NCBI GenBank assembly: GCA_001803225.1
Contig: MHBF01000126.1
Coordinates: forward strand, 6,986 to 60,741
Source of the DNA: Lentisphaerae bacterium GWF2_44_16
GTDB taxonomy: Bacteria; Verrucomicrobiota; Lentisphaeria; Victivallales; GWF2-45-14
Reading direction: 5' to 3'
Length of the DNA: 53,756 bases
In this document: in pieces, positions 26,561-35,194 of the stretch
How the letters are laid out: every line of letters starts with the position of its first letter
Numbering within the stretch: position 1 is the first letter of the stretch
Translations under genes and position numbers: made by a program
Notes under the pieces: model-generated
What the model was told of the DNA's origin: nothing
What the model saw: the letters and a program-made list of their open reading frames with translations, nothing else
Databases searched by the model: none

Positions 26561-29530
26561 ATGAGATACAGAATAGAGATTTCAGGTTTGCCCAAGTGGC
26601 GCGACGCGAAAGGTGAAAGCGTAAAAAAACAGATTGCCGACTTCCTTGATATGAATGTTGACAAAGTAAGGACCCGGAGCGTTTATACAGTTTCAGCCGA
26701 TATCACGCCGGACGATGCGGAAATAGTTGCCATGGAGCTTGCCAATCCAGTACTTCAGCAGGGTCTCGTAGGCCAGAGCGTACCGGCGGAAGGTTTTTGC
26801 GACTGGCTTATTTCCGTAGGCTTTAAGCCCGGTGTTACTGACAACGTCGGGCGTTCCGCTCATGAAGCCGTCGGGGATATCGCGGGAAGAAAGCTCAAGG
26901 ACGAGGAGATGATTTTCAGTTCCATAGAGTATATGCTTTATGACGGAAAACTTTCCAGGGACGGCGCGGAAGCCATCGCAAAAAAACTTCTTGCCAATGA
27001 ACTCATCGAAACAATCGCCGTGTTTTCAAAAGATGAATTGGCCCAATCTCCGATACCTCTCAATCTGCCTTTTGTCAGCGGTGCCGCCGGGGGAAATGTA
27101 AATACATATAATCTTGAAGTCAGTGATGATGCATTGATGGAAATAAGCAGAAAAGGCATTCTCGCTCTCAGCCTTGAGGAAATGAAGTCCATTCAGGCAT
27201 ATTTCAAAAACGCGAAGGGAAGGGAAGAATCCGGACTCGCAAATTGTCCTACGGATGTGGAGCTTGAAGTTCTCGCGCAGACATGGTCGGAACATTGCAA
27301 ACACAAGATTTTTGATGCCGAAATCGAATACGAGGACGAAAAAGGAAATAAACAGAAAATAGTTTCATGTTTCAAATACTTCATAAAGAGAAGCACGGAA
27401 GAAATCGGAAAAGAAGTCGACTGGCTGGTTTCGGTGTTTCATGATAATGCCGGAGTGATAGCTTTCAATGACAAAATCGATCTCGTTTATAAAGTAGAGA
27501 CACACAACAGTCCCTCCGCGCTTGATCCTTACGGCGGCGCGATGACTGGTATTGTAGGCGTGAACCGCGACCCGATGGGAACAGGGCAGGGGGCTGAACT
27601 CCTTATCAATGTATGGGGCTACTGTCTCGGTTCGCCGTTTACTCCGTCCGAAGATGTGCCGGAAGGTCTTTTTCCGCCGCGCAGACTGCGCGACGGCATT
27701 CACAAGGGTGTTATAGACGGCGGCAATCAGAGCGGCATTCCCTACGGTCTCGGCTGGGAATATTTTGAGGAACGTTATCTCGGAAAGCCTCTGGTTTACT
27801 GCGGTACGGTCGGGACTCTTCCGAAGAAAATCGGGAATGTAAAAGGTTTTGAAAAAAGCATAAAGCCCGGAGACCTTATCGTCATGGCCGGAGGACGCAT
27901 TGGCAAGGATGGCATACACGGCGCCACTTTTTCAAGTGAGGAACTCCACAAGGACAGTCCAGTACAGGCTGTTCAGATAGGCGATCCGATAACTCAGAAA
28001 AAGATGAGCGATTTCATATATGAGGCCAGAGACAAGGGCCTTTACAGATTTGTCACCGACAACGGCGCCGGCGGCCTTTCCTCAAGCATCGGCGAAATGT
28101 CAGGCATCTGCGGCGGATGCAGGATGGATTTGAAAAAAGCCCCTCTGAAATATGCCGGACTTGAACCCTGGGAAATTCTTGTTTCGGAAGCTCAGGAAAG
28201 AATGAGCTTTGCCGTTCCGCCCGGAAATATAGAAGCGTTTAAAAAACTCGCATCTGAACGTGACGTCGAAGTTACCGTAATGGGCGAGTTTACCGATAAC
28301 GGCAAATTTCACATGATGTATGGAGATCGCACTGTGGCGTATCTTGATATTTCATTCATGCATGACGGGCTTCCCAGAATGAAACTCAAGGCAAAATGGC
28401 AGCCGCCTGTGCATGACGAGCCGGATTTTTCAGGACGCGACCTGAAGAACGATATCCTCGAAATGCTTGCCCGTACCAATATATGTTCAAACGAATATAA
28501 AGCCCGCCAATATGACCATGAGGTCAAAGGACTGAGCGTCATAAAACCATTTGTCGGCAAGGGGCGTGATATCGCGGGAGACGCTACCGTAACCATGTGC
28601 GATTCTCTCAGTACGGAAGGCGTAATCCTTGCCGCCGCCATCCTGCCCAGATACAGCGATATCGATACTTATCACATGATGGCCTCAATAATAGATCTCG
28701 CTCTCAGAAGAGTCATTGCCGTGGGTGGAAAAACTGAACCTGTCGCGGGCCTTGACAACTTCTGCTGGCCTGATCCCGTAGCTTCTCCTAAAAACCCGGA
28801 CGGGGAATATAAACTCGCCCAGCTGGTCCGTGCGAACCAGGCGCTTTATGATTATACAAAAGCCTTCAGGGTTCCCTGCGTCTCCGGCAAAGACAGCATG
28901 AAGAACGACAGTACCCGCGGAGGACGCAAAATCTCTATTCCGCCGACTGTTCTTTTCAGTGTTATTTCCCGCATGGATGATATAAGCAAGGCCGTTACTC
29001 TTGACGCTAAAGCCCCCGGCGATATCGTTTATGTGATAGGTGATACAAAATCCGAATTGGGCGGCAGTGAATACTTCTACATGCTCGGCAAAACAGGCAA
29101 TAATGTGCCGCGCGTTGATGCCGGATACGCGCTTAAAACATATAATGCCGTCTCTTCTTTGACTGATAAGAGACTTGTTAAATCCCTGCATACTCCGGCC
29201 CTTGGCGGCCTTGCGCTGGCCTTTGCCAGAGTCGCGATGGCAGGACGCCTCGGCATGGAAATAAATCTCGATCAAATACCGCTTGCTTCGGAAATGTCAG
29301 CTCATGAGATTCTTTTCTCCGAGACAAACAGCCGCTTTGTCATGACTGTTTCGCCGGAAAACGAAAAAGCTGTGGAAAATATTCTTTCGGGAATTTCTTT
29401 CGCCAAAGTCGGTTTTGTTACAGATGGCAGTCAGCTTAATGTAAAGAGCGCAAAATACAAGGATGCCTCTTTTGCGTTGAAGCTGGATGATATGCTTCTG
29501 AAATACAAGAGCACGCTGGATATGATATAA
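26561..29530 (+). CDS. purL: Phosphoribosylformylglycinamidine synthase, PurS-PurL type
   Basis: 989 residues; AAGGA lies before the ATG. It catalyses the ATP-dependent conversion of FGAR to FGAM in purine synthesis. The N-terminal ~170 residues contain PurS-like repeats (MRYRIEISGLPKW). The ATP-binding core has QTWSEHCKHKIF near residue 245 and VETHNSPSALDPYGGAMTG near 315, followed by GVNRDPMGTGQGAELL; the second half repeats the fold (VPCVSGKDSMKND near 775). The C-terminal glutaminase domain found in full-length PurL (about 1250-1300 residues) is missing, so a separate PurQ should supply ammonia; no purQ is in this window. A structured leader precedes it. Confidence 0.93.
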   Translation: MRYRIEISGLPKWRDAKGESVKKQIADFLDMNVDKVRTRSVYTVSADITPDDAEIVAMELANPVLQQGLVGQSVPAEGFCDWLISVGFKPGVTDNVGRSAHEAVGDIAGRKLKDEEMIFSSIEYMLYDGKLSRDGAEAIAKKLLANELIETIAVFSKDELAQSPIPLNLPFVSGAAGGNVNTYNLEVSDDALMEISRKGILALSLEEMKSIQAYFKNAKGREESGLANCPTDVELEVLAQTWSEHCKHKIFDAEIEYEDEKGNKQKIVSCFKYFIKRSTEEIGKEVDWLVSVFHDNAGVIAFNDKIDLVYKVETHNSPSALDPYGGAMTGIVGVNRDPMGTGQGAELLINVWGYCLGSPFTPSEDVPEGLFPPRRLRDGIHKGVIDGGNQSGIPYGLGWEYFEERYLGKPLVYCGTVGTLPKKIGNVKGFEKSIKPGDLIVMAGGRIGKDGIHGATFSSEELHKDSPVQAVQIGDPITQKKMSDFIYEARDKGLYRFVTDNGAGGLSSSIGEMSGICGGCRMDLKKAPLKYAGLEPWEILVSEAQERMSFAVPPGNIEAFKKLASERDVEVTVMGEFTDNGKFHMMYGDRTVAYLDISFMHDGLPRMKLKAKWQPPVHDEPDFSGRDLKNDILEMLARTNICSNEYKARQYDHEVKGLSVIKPFVGKGRDIAGDATVTMCDSLSTEGVILAAAILPRYSDIDTYHMMASIIDLALRRVIAVGGKTEPVAGLDNFCWPDPVASPKNPDGEYKLAQLVRANQALYDYTKAFRVPCVSGKDSMKNDSTRGGRKISIPPTVLFSVISRMDDISKAVTLDAKAPGDIVYVIGDTKSELGGSEYFYMLGKTGNNVPRVDAGYALKTYNAVSSLTDKRLVKSLHTPALGGLALAFARVAMAGRLGMEINLDQIPLASEMSAHEILFSETNSRFVMTVSPENEKAVENILSGISFAKVGFVTDGSQLNVKSAKYKDASFALKLDDMLLKYKSTLDMI

Positions 29531-31807
29531 TCAGCTTCTCTTTTTGCCGCGGAATGTTATGGACAGCGCCAGAAGCATCACAAGAGCGGTGCAGAGAGAG
29601 TATTGGAATAATGCGGCTTCAGGCGGACTGTAGGTGAAGAGTAGTTTTCCGTCTGTTTCCGGGCAGTTTACCGACATGAATATTTTGTCAAAAGGGATTA
29701 TTTCCCTTTTCTTTCCTTTAGAGTCAGTGCAAGACCAGCCTTTATCAAACCTGTCGCGAAGCACGAGAAGGGCAGGGCCTTTCACTCTGACGGCAATCCG
29801 GCCCGGCAAGTCATCTGTAATAACAGCCGCAAGATTATAATCATATTTTCCTCCGGGGGATAATGCTTCCGCTCTCCGGTGAGCGTTTGTATTTTCCAGT
29901 ATGGAAATGAATTTTCCTTCTTTCCCCGAAGGGAGGGTTACGGATATTCTGTTGGCGGCCGGTAATTTTCCGGGCTTTCCAGCCGCTGATATATACCTGG
30001 CTGAAACAGCATCGGCGACAGCCGAGGGATTATTGCGGGAAAAATCAAGGAAATCAATATAGCTTTTGGCACATAAAGGAGAAAAGCCGAGCATTGAACG
30101 GAGGTGAAAAAGAACAGGGGCATTATATTTCAGGCTGGATACAAACGCGAACTGTTTCGCGATGTAAGGATCTTCGGCAAAAATCCGCATTGTTTTCTCG
30201 TCAGCTTCAGGAACGAGAAGAGGCTTTGTCATTACCTCGCAGGGCATGATTCGCCAATTGCTCCGGTCAAATTTTCCAAGGCAGTTTACCCAGGATATGG
30301 TATCCTTGAAACATTGCTCCGGTACCGTCCATATTACAAACAGAGAATAAGTGAGCGCCTGAAAATAAAGCATTCCCGCTATTGCCATTCCTGAAACCTT
30401 TCCGCGTCTGCACCAAAAGAACGTTACAGCGGCAATCGCGCACGGAAACAGCAATGCGATTATCCGCCATCTGAGTATTGCGCCAGTTTCCCCGGAAAAC
30501 AGAAAATATGCCGCCCCCGGAAGTGTTCCGGCAAGAAATATTAAACAAGATATTCTGAAGAATTTCCATGCCTTTTTAGCTCCCCTCAATATTGCCTGCA
30601 AACCGGCGCAGGATGCGATTAAAAGGAAAAAGTTAAACCAGAAAATAAATTTTTCGGGATGTCTGAACATATTGAATCCCGGCAGGATATCGCGCGTAAA
30701 ATAAAAGAGGGGCGTATATTTTCCCAACGCCATAAGCAGGGAAAATGTAATTGCTGAAAATATGAAATAATACCGCCAGCCGCGTTTTATTGAAAATATG
30801 GCGGAGCATAGAAAAAGCAACATGGGCGTTCCGATAAAAACAGCATCCGCCCACGGTGAAAACGCGATGTTCTGCCATTTCAGATGTTCGGGGACGTAAT
30901 AGAGAAGTGATGACATGAGACCATTTCCCTGCCTTGTCCCGAAGAAGAAAGGCGCAATGTATTCAATTAATCTCAGAGGCGGAAAACTCCAGAGAGATGC
31001 CTCATCATAAGGAACGCCTCCTGCTCTTGAGGAAAGACATGAAGCCTTATATGCGGCCACAAGCTGCGGAAGCGCCATAATAACGGCAAATGCAATCAGC
31101 AAAAGGAAAAGCCATCCGGCCTTCGGGATAACGGAAAAACCTCTTTCCTTTATGCTTTTCGGCAAGGCAAAAAGAACTGCGGCAAAAGCAAAACAAATAG
31201 CGAAATAAGACTCATAAAAGTTTCCGCATAAGAAAAGAAGCGCTAGAGCGAACGCAGAGAGAATAATATATCTGATGCGGAAGCGGGTTTCTTTTGAGCG
31301 GTAAAGTTTAAGGAGAAAGAGAAAAAAAAGCGGTATCAGCCATGCACAGCGGTAAAAACCGTTTCCGTTCATACTCCATAAATATCCCCCGCAACTGTAG
31401 GCCAGGGCGCCGCATAATGAAACGCTCATGTAATAAGCGAAACCTTTTCTCAATAATATATACATCGCAAATGCCGCCAGCAGGTAATGAACGAAAACAA
31501 AAAGACTGTAACCGAAAAGATTCTCGCCGAAGAGAAGGAAAATGTTCAGAGGATAGAGAATAGCGCTGTCGATGTTCGGAAGCATCGGTTCGCCGCAAAG
31601 GATATAGGGATTAATCCAGGGAAATGTGCCGTCAAGGAAACATTCTCTTATGAGAAATTTTTCCGGCATCTGATAGGAGAGTGAGTCAGAAGAAAAAAGT
31701 ATTTCTCCCGAGAGTATTCTCCCGTAGAAGATGAAAACGGCGGCGCTGAGAATTGCCCAGGGGAGCAAACGCCTGAACGCGCCGGGCATTGAAAATTTCC
31801 CAGTCAT
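29531..31807 (-). CDS. YfhO-like polytopic membrane protein
   Basis: 758 residues with about twelve or more membrane helices. The sequence starts with a helix LLPWAILSAAVFIFYGRIL, followed by the extracytoplasmic loop SSDSLSYQMPEKFL and PWINPYILCGEPMLPNIDS, the hallmark opening of YfhO/GT-C type proteins. The C-terminal ~200 residues form a periplasmic beta domain ending in a last helix (SLCTALVMLLALSITF). The family resembles GT-C glycosyltransferases that use lipid-linked sugars, and some members act on glycosylation of envelope polymers. No specific substrate can be named. It is transcribed alone, convergent with purL, and its stop abuts the purL stop. Confidence 0.85.
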   Translation of the reverse strand: MTGKFSMPGAFRRLLPWAILSAAVFIFYGRILSGEILFSSDSLSYQMPEKFLIRECFLDGTFPWINPYILCGEPMLPNIDSAILYPLNIFLLFGENLFGYSLFVFVHYLLAAFAMYILLRKGFAYYMSVSLCGALAYSCGGYLWSMNGNGFYRCAWLIPLFFLFLLKLYRSKETRFRIRYIILSAFALALLFLCGNFYESYFAICFAFAAVLFALPKSIKERGFSVIPKAGWLFLLLIAFAVIMALPQLVAAYKASCLSSRAGGVPYDEASLWSFPPLRLIEYIAPFFFGTRQGNGLMSSLLYYVPEHLKWQNIAFSPWADAVFIGTPMLLFLCSAIFSIKRGWRYYFIFSAITFSLLMALGKYTPLFYFTRDILPGFNMFRHPEKFIFWFNFFLLIASCAGLQAILRGAKKAWKFFRISCLIFLAGTLPGAAYFLFSGETGAILRWRIIALLFPCAIAAVTFFWCRRGKVSGMAIAGMLYFQALTYSLFVIWTVPEQCFKDTISWVNCLGKFDRSNWRIMPCEVMTKPLLVPEADEKTMRIFAEDPYIAKQFAFVSSLKYNAPVLFHLRSMLGFSPLCAKSYIDFLDFSRNNPSAVADAVSARYISAAGKPGKLPAANRISVTLPSGKEGKFISILENTNAHRRAEALSPGGKYDYNLAAVITDDLPGRIAVRVKGPALLVLRDRFDKGWSCTDSKGKKREIIPFDKIFMSVNCPETDGKLLFTYSPPEAALFQYSLCTALVMLLALSITFRGKKRS

Positions 31808-31875
31808 AAATCCAGCCTTTCATTTTTGACAGGCATAATATATGCCCGCGAGAAAAATTTGAAAGGCCTTTATCT

Positions 31876-33090
31876 TTAATGTCTCTCTTCCTGGCGGGTA
31901 GCGATTTTTCTGTCTATCAGCACTTTTTGTTTCAGGAGCTGTTTCTGAAGTTCGCCGATTTCAAGTTCAGAGAAGGATGACAATTTTTTCCGGCAGAGCA
32001 TAGCGGCGGCAGTCCCGGCGGCTTCGCCGGTAACGGCGCAAGTCGGTATTGCTCTGGTTATGTCCCATGCTGAATTTGCGGAGATACAGCGTCCGGCGCT
32101 GATAAGGTTTCCTGTGCGGATGCAGGTCAGGGAACTTAAAGGAATGAAGAGGACAGGGCCTTTTTTTCTCCAGTCGCCTGTCATTCCGACACAATCGTCG
32201 AAATATTTATGGTCATGCTTTTCTTCAATTTCAATTTTTCCCTTCAGGCGTCTGCTCATTCTGAATGCCGGTACGCTCGTCATAAAAAGCGGCCTGATAT
32301 CGCGTTTTTCTTTTCTCATATCGTTGAGAGTTTTCAATAAGAGTTTGCGTGTCTCGACAGTGAAGTTTGTCACATCATCGGCATCGTCACCTTTGAAGCT
32401 CATTTTACCGTCAGGCTTTTTTCTGTAGGGATCATAAGGCCTTGTAAAACTGTAACGCTTTACTTCACCGCCCTCATAATAATAAAACCATCCGGCCCTT
32501 ACGTTTGTATCCGAGGAAACGGTTTTCTCTCCGGCCATGAAACAAACGTCGGCGTCACCGGAGGCATCAACTACGCTTTTGCAGAGAATGGCGCTGCGTC
32601 CGCTTTTGTTCTCGACTGTTATGCCTTTGATCCTGTTTTTTTCGAGGATGACATCGCAAAAACGCGTGTCATAATAGAGTTTTATTTTGTTTTTGACGAT
32701 TAACTGTTCAAGTTCAAGCATGAATGACATGGGATTGAATTCAACCCTGTAACGGTTTGCCGAGCGTTCTTCCGTAGTTCCTTTTTTATCTGTCCAGCAC
32801 TCTGGAATTTTTTTGAAACCGTCTTTTACGGAAACTTTTATGAGTTCTTCACATATTCCTTTGATTACCTGATTTCCCATTCCGTCGCAAAGGGGAAGGT
32901 ATATGACGACATTTCCCAGCGTCGCCAGTCCGCCTAGCCCGTTTTCCTTTTCAATCAGGCAGACACTGGCGGAGTTTCTTGATGCCGCCAGCGCGGCAGA
33001 GACTCCGGCTATGCCGCCGCCGACAACGACTACATCATAAATTCCTGAAACCGGAATTTTTTTAGAGGGTTCAATCAGAGTCTTTTTCAT
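31876..33090 (-). CDS. FAD-dependent oxidoreductase
   Basis: 404 residues from the third-codon Met, which has GGAG/AAAGG at suitable spacing; the upstream ATG lies too close to AAAGG. The N-terminal dinucleotide motif is VVVVGGGIAGVSAALAASRN with EKENGLGG following, the usual pattern of 'FAD_oxidored' (PF12831-like) proteins. Near the middle is SAILCKSVVDASGDADV, the conserved second FAD contact. The C-terminal part has GRCISANSAWDITRAIPTCAVTGEAAG. Members are often near sugar or polysaccharide genes in PVC and Bacteroidetes bacteria; the substrate is unknown. It follows the IclR-family gene by about 13 bases and is probably under its control. Confidence 0.85.
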   Translation of the reverse strand: MKKTLIEPSKKIPVSGIYDVVVVGGGIAGVSAALAASRNSASVCLIEKENGLGGLATLGNVVIYLPLCDGMGNQVIKGICEELIKVSVKDGFKKIPECWTDKKGTTEERSANRYRVEFNPMSFMLELEQLIVKNKIKLYYDTRFCDVILEKNRIKGITVENKSGRSAILCKSVVDASGDADVCFMAGEKTVSSDTNVRAGWFYYYEGGEVKRYSFTRPYDPYRKKPDGKMSFKGDDADDVTNFTVETRKLLLKTLNDMRKEKRDIRPLFMTSVPAFRMSRRLKGKIEIEEKHDHKYFDDCVGMTGDWRKKGPVLFIPLSSLTCIRTGNLISAGRCISANSAWDITRAIPTCAVTGEAAGTAAAMLCRKKLSSFSELEIGELQKQLLKQKVLIDRKIATRQEERH

Positions 33091-33103
33091 CTCCATGCCT
33101 TTC

Positions 33104-33844
33104 TTATTTTTTTAGTAAAATATTGAATTTTCCCGCGGATGCAAAAATGTCTCTCAGCACTTTTGCCGGAGTTTTTCCGTGTTCCGCGTTTTTAATGTGC
33201 AGAGTTATGGCCCCCTGCAGCTCGCCCCAAGCTTTCCATACTGGTATTCCAAGCTTCAGGTCTGAGGCCGGGGTCAGTTCCTTTGTCTGTGAATATCCGT
33301 TTTTCCGGGCCTCTTCTGCGCATTTCTGGAATTTCCTCATGCTGCCCCATGCGTTCAAGCCTGTGTATTCAAAAGGGTTTTTCATGAGAATTCCACTCAG
33401 TTTTTCTTCAGGCGCGAAGGCGTGAAAAATCACTCCGGCCACTGTCAGATACGGATTTAAAGTGGAAGCTTCAAGATGGGTTATTTTTCCGGGTGACGCG
33501 GCCGCAAAATGAAATCTTCCCATAATATCGGCATCACCGAGCTCAGAGTAATATATGGAGGAATCCGGATACTTCAGATGAAGTTCCGTCAGATATTTTT
33601 CCAGTGATTTGAGAGTTTTGCCTCCGCTATGTTTTGATGCCAGGTCAGCAAAAAGATTTCCTGTCATATATTTATTGTCTGCTGTTTTTGAAAGCAACCC
33701 CTCGCTGACGAGAGTATCAGCCAGATTATATACGGTATTGCGCTGAAGCATGCACTTCCGTGAAAGATCACAGAGGCGTATTCCGTCTTCGCTTTCCGCC
33801 GCGAATCTCAATATTTGAGCTGCCCTTTGTACTGCCTGTATCAT
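33104..33844 (-). CDS. IclR-family transcriptional regulator
   Basis: 246 residues from the Met with AAGGGA 7 bases upstream. A Met six codons earlier lies almost on the predicted transcription start and is less likely. The winged helix-turn-helix is visible at about residues 2-60 (IQAVQRAAQILRFAAES, IRLCDLSRKCMLQRNTVYNL). The rest is the IclR effector domain with LEASTLNPYLTVAGVIFHAFA near the middle. IclR proteins sense small acids or aromatic compounds and act as dimers. A dyad AGAACA-AAA-TGTTCT overlaps the -10 of its own promoter (33871-33890), so autorepression is likely. The FAD oxidoreductase lies immediately downstream. Confidence 0.88.
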   Translation of the reverse strand: MIQAVQRAAQILRFAAESEDGIRLCDLSRKCMLQRNTVYNLADTLVSEGLLSKTADNKYMTGNLFADLASKHSGGKTLKSLEKYLTELHLKYPDSSIYYSELGDADIMGRFHFAAASPGKITHLEASTLNPYLTVAGVIFHAFAPEEKLSGILMKNPFEYTGLNAWGSMRKFQKCAEEARKNGYSQTKELTPASDLKLGIPVWKAWGELQGAITLHIKNAEHGKTPAKVLRDIFASAGKFNILLKK

Positions 33845-33870
33845 TTTGCTTTCCCTTTTCATTGTCCAAT

Positions 33871-33890
33871 ATTATAGAACAAAATGTTCT
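33871..33890 (-). promoter_or_regulatory. -10 box and dyad operator of the IclR/oxidoreductase operon
   Basis: A perfect TATAAT on the minus strand (33876-33871) sits next to an inverted repeat AGAACA, AAA, TGTTCT (33876-33890). No good -35 is present (CTATAT at 17 bases). The overlap of the dyad with the -10 fits autorepression by the IclR-family protein. Confidence 0.55.
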
Positions 33891-34061
33891 TTAATATAGT
33901 TATTGTATACGATTTTTAATGTTTTGTCAATAGGGATGGAACAAGAAAGCGGGAAAAGTCAATATAAATTGTAACGTATTTTTTTTAGCTGTTTTTGCGA
34001 AAGAAGATTTGCGTATCATAAGAAAACTGCTTAGTTTAATTCAGGAAACATTGGTCAGCGT

Positions 34062-35183
34062 ATGAATGCTCTTGATAAATTAAAAGTTCTTTCTGAAGAT
34101 TCCCAGTATGACCTGGCTTGTGCCTGCGGGACTAATAAGCTCGACAGGCGGAAACGCGGGCTTGACGGGAAATGGCTTTACCCTGTAAGTTTGCCCCAGG
34201 GAGGCTATTCCATATTGCTGAAAACCCTGCTTTCAAACTCTTGTACCAATGACTGTAAATACTGTCCTTTGCGTGTTTCGAGCAATGTCAGAAGGTGCAT
34301 GTTAAGGGCAGACGAAGCGGCGGCACTTTTCATGAACTACCTGAAGAGCAGAGAAGTTTTCGGACTTTTTCTGAGTTCAGGGGTGGTCAATACCCCCGAT
34401 TATACGATGGAACGTCTTAATGCTGTCGCATCCATACTGCGCTATAAATACAAGTTCAAAGGATATATTCACCTGAAAGTAATACCGGGTGCGTCTGACG
34501 CGGCCATTGAGGAAAGTCTTTCTCTGGCAAACGCGGTATCGCTGAATATTGAAACGCCGGGCAGAAAGCATTTCGAGCTTCTGGGAAAGAGTAAAGACTA
34601 TGATCGTGACATAATCAGGCCCCTGAAGCTGCTTTCCGGAATGACTTCAAAGGGCGGTAAATTTTCCCGCCGGAAATGTACGACACAATTCATAGTCGGC
34701 GCGTCAGATGAAACCGATTCGGAAATAGTAAAATACACTTTCGGCATTTACGGGCGCTTGAACTTCGACAGAGTATATTTTTCTGTTTACCAGCCAGGGC
34801 TCGGAGAACCGGAAATACCGGGAGAAAAGAGATATTCCCTCTCTTCTGAAAAATACTTTACCCGCGAACACCGTCTTTATCAGGCGGATTTTCTGATTCG
34901 CAGGTACGGCTTCGGGGAGAAAGATATTATATTTGACGGGACCGGCAATCTTTCACTGGAAAAAGACCCCAAGGAAATATGGGCCGAAAGACATCCCGAG
35001 TTTTATCCGGTTAACCTGAACAGGGCCCCGCAGGAAGCGTTGCTCAGGGTCCCGGGGATAGGGCCGGGCACAGTCACAAAAATACTGGAAGCAAGAAAAC
35101 TACACAATATCAGAAGCATTGATGAACTTGGCATCAGGGGCAAAATCGCGGAAAAGATAAAGGCCTTTTCCGTATTAAGCTGA
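34062..35183 (+). CDS. Radical SAM protein with C-terminal helix-hairpin-helix domain (putative DNA modification/repair)
   Basis: 373 residues. The SAM/4Fe-4S motif is CX3CX2C at Cys61, Cys65 and Cys68 (SCTNDCKYC). Two further cysteines lie near residue 20 (ACACG). The central barrel has FLSSGVVNTPDYTMERL and HLKVIPGASDAAIEESL. The last ~60 residues are a helix-hairpin-helix (NRAPQEALLRVPGIGPGTVTK), the usual non-specific DNA or RNA contact. This matches a family annotated as 'putative DNA modification/repair radical SAM protein', which in many genomes sits beside a uracil-glycosylase-like or DUF4130 partner; no such partner is seen here. The reaction is unknown. It starts about 215 bases from the divergent IclR gene. 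Confidence 0.85.
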   Translation: MNALDKLKVLSEDSQYDLACACGTNKLDRRKRGLDGKWLYPVSLPQGGYSILLKTLLSNSCTNDCKYCPLRVSSNVRRCMLRADEAAALFMNYLKSREVFGLFLSSGVVNTPDYTMERLNAVASILRYKYKFKGYIHLKVIPGASDAAIEESLSLANAVSLNIETPGRKHFELLGKSKDYDRDIIRPLKLLSGMTSKGGKFSRRKCTTQFIVGASDETDSEIVKYTFGIYGRLNFDRVYFSVYQPGLGEPEIPGEKRYSLSSEKYFTREHRLYQADFLIRRYGFGEKDIIFDGTGNLSLEKDPKEIWAERHPEFYPVNLNRAPQEALLRVPGIGPGTVTKILEARKLHNIRSIDELGIRGKIAEKIKAFSVLS

Positions 35184-35194
35184 TTGAAGCGGAC

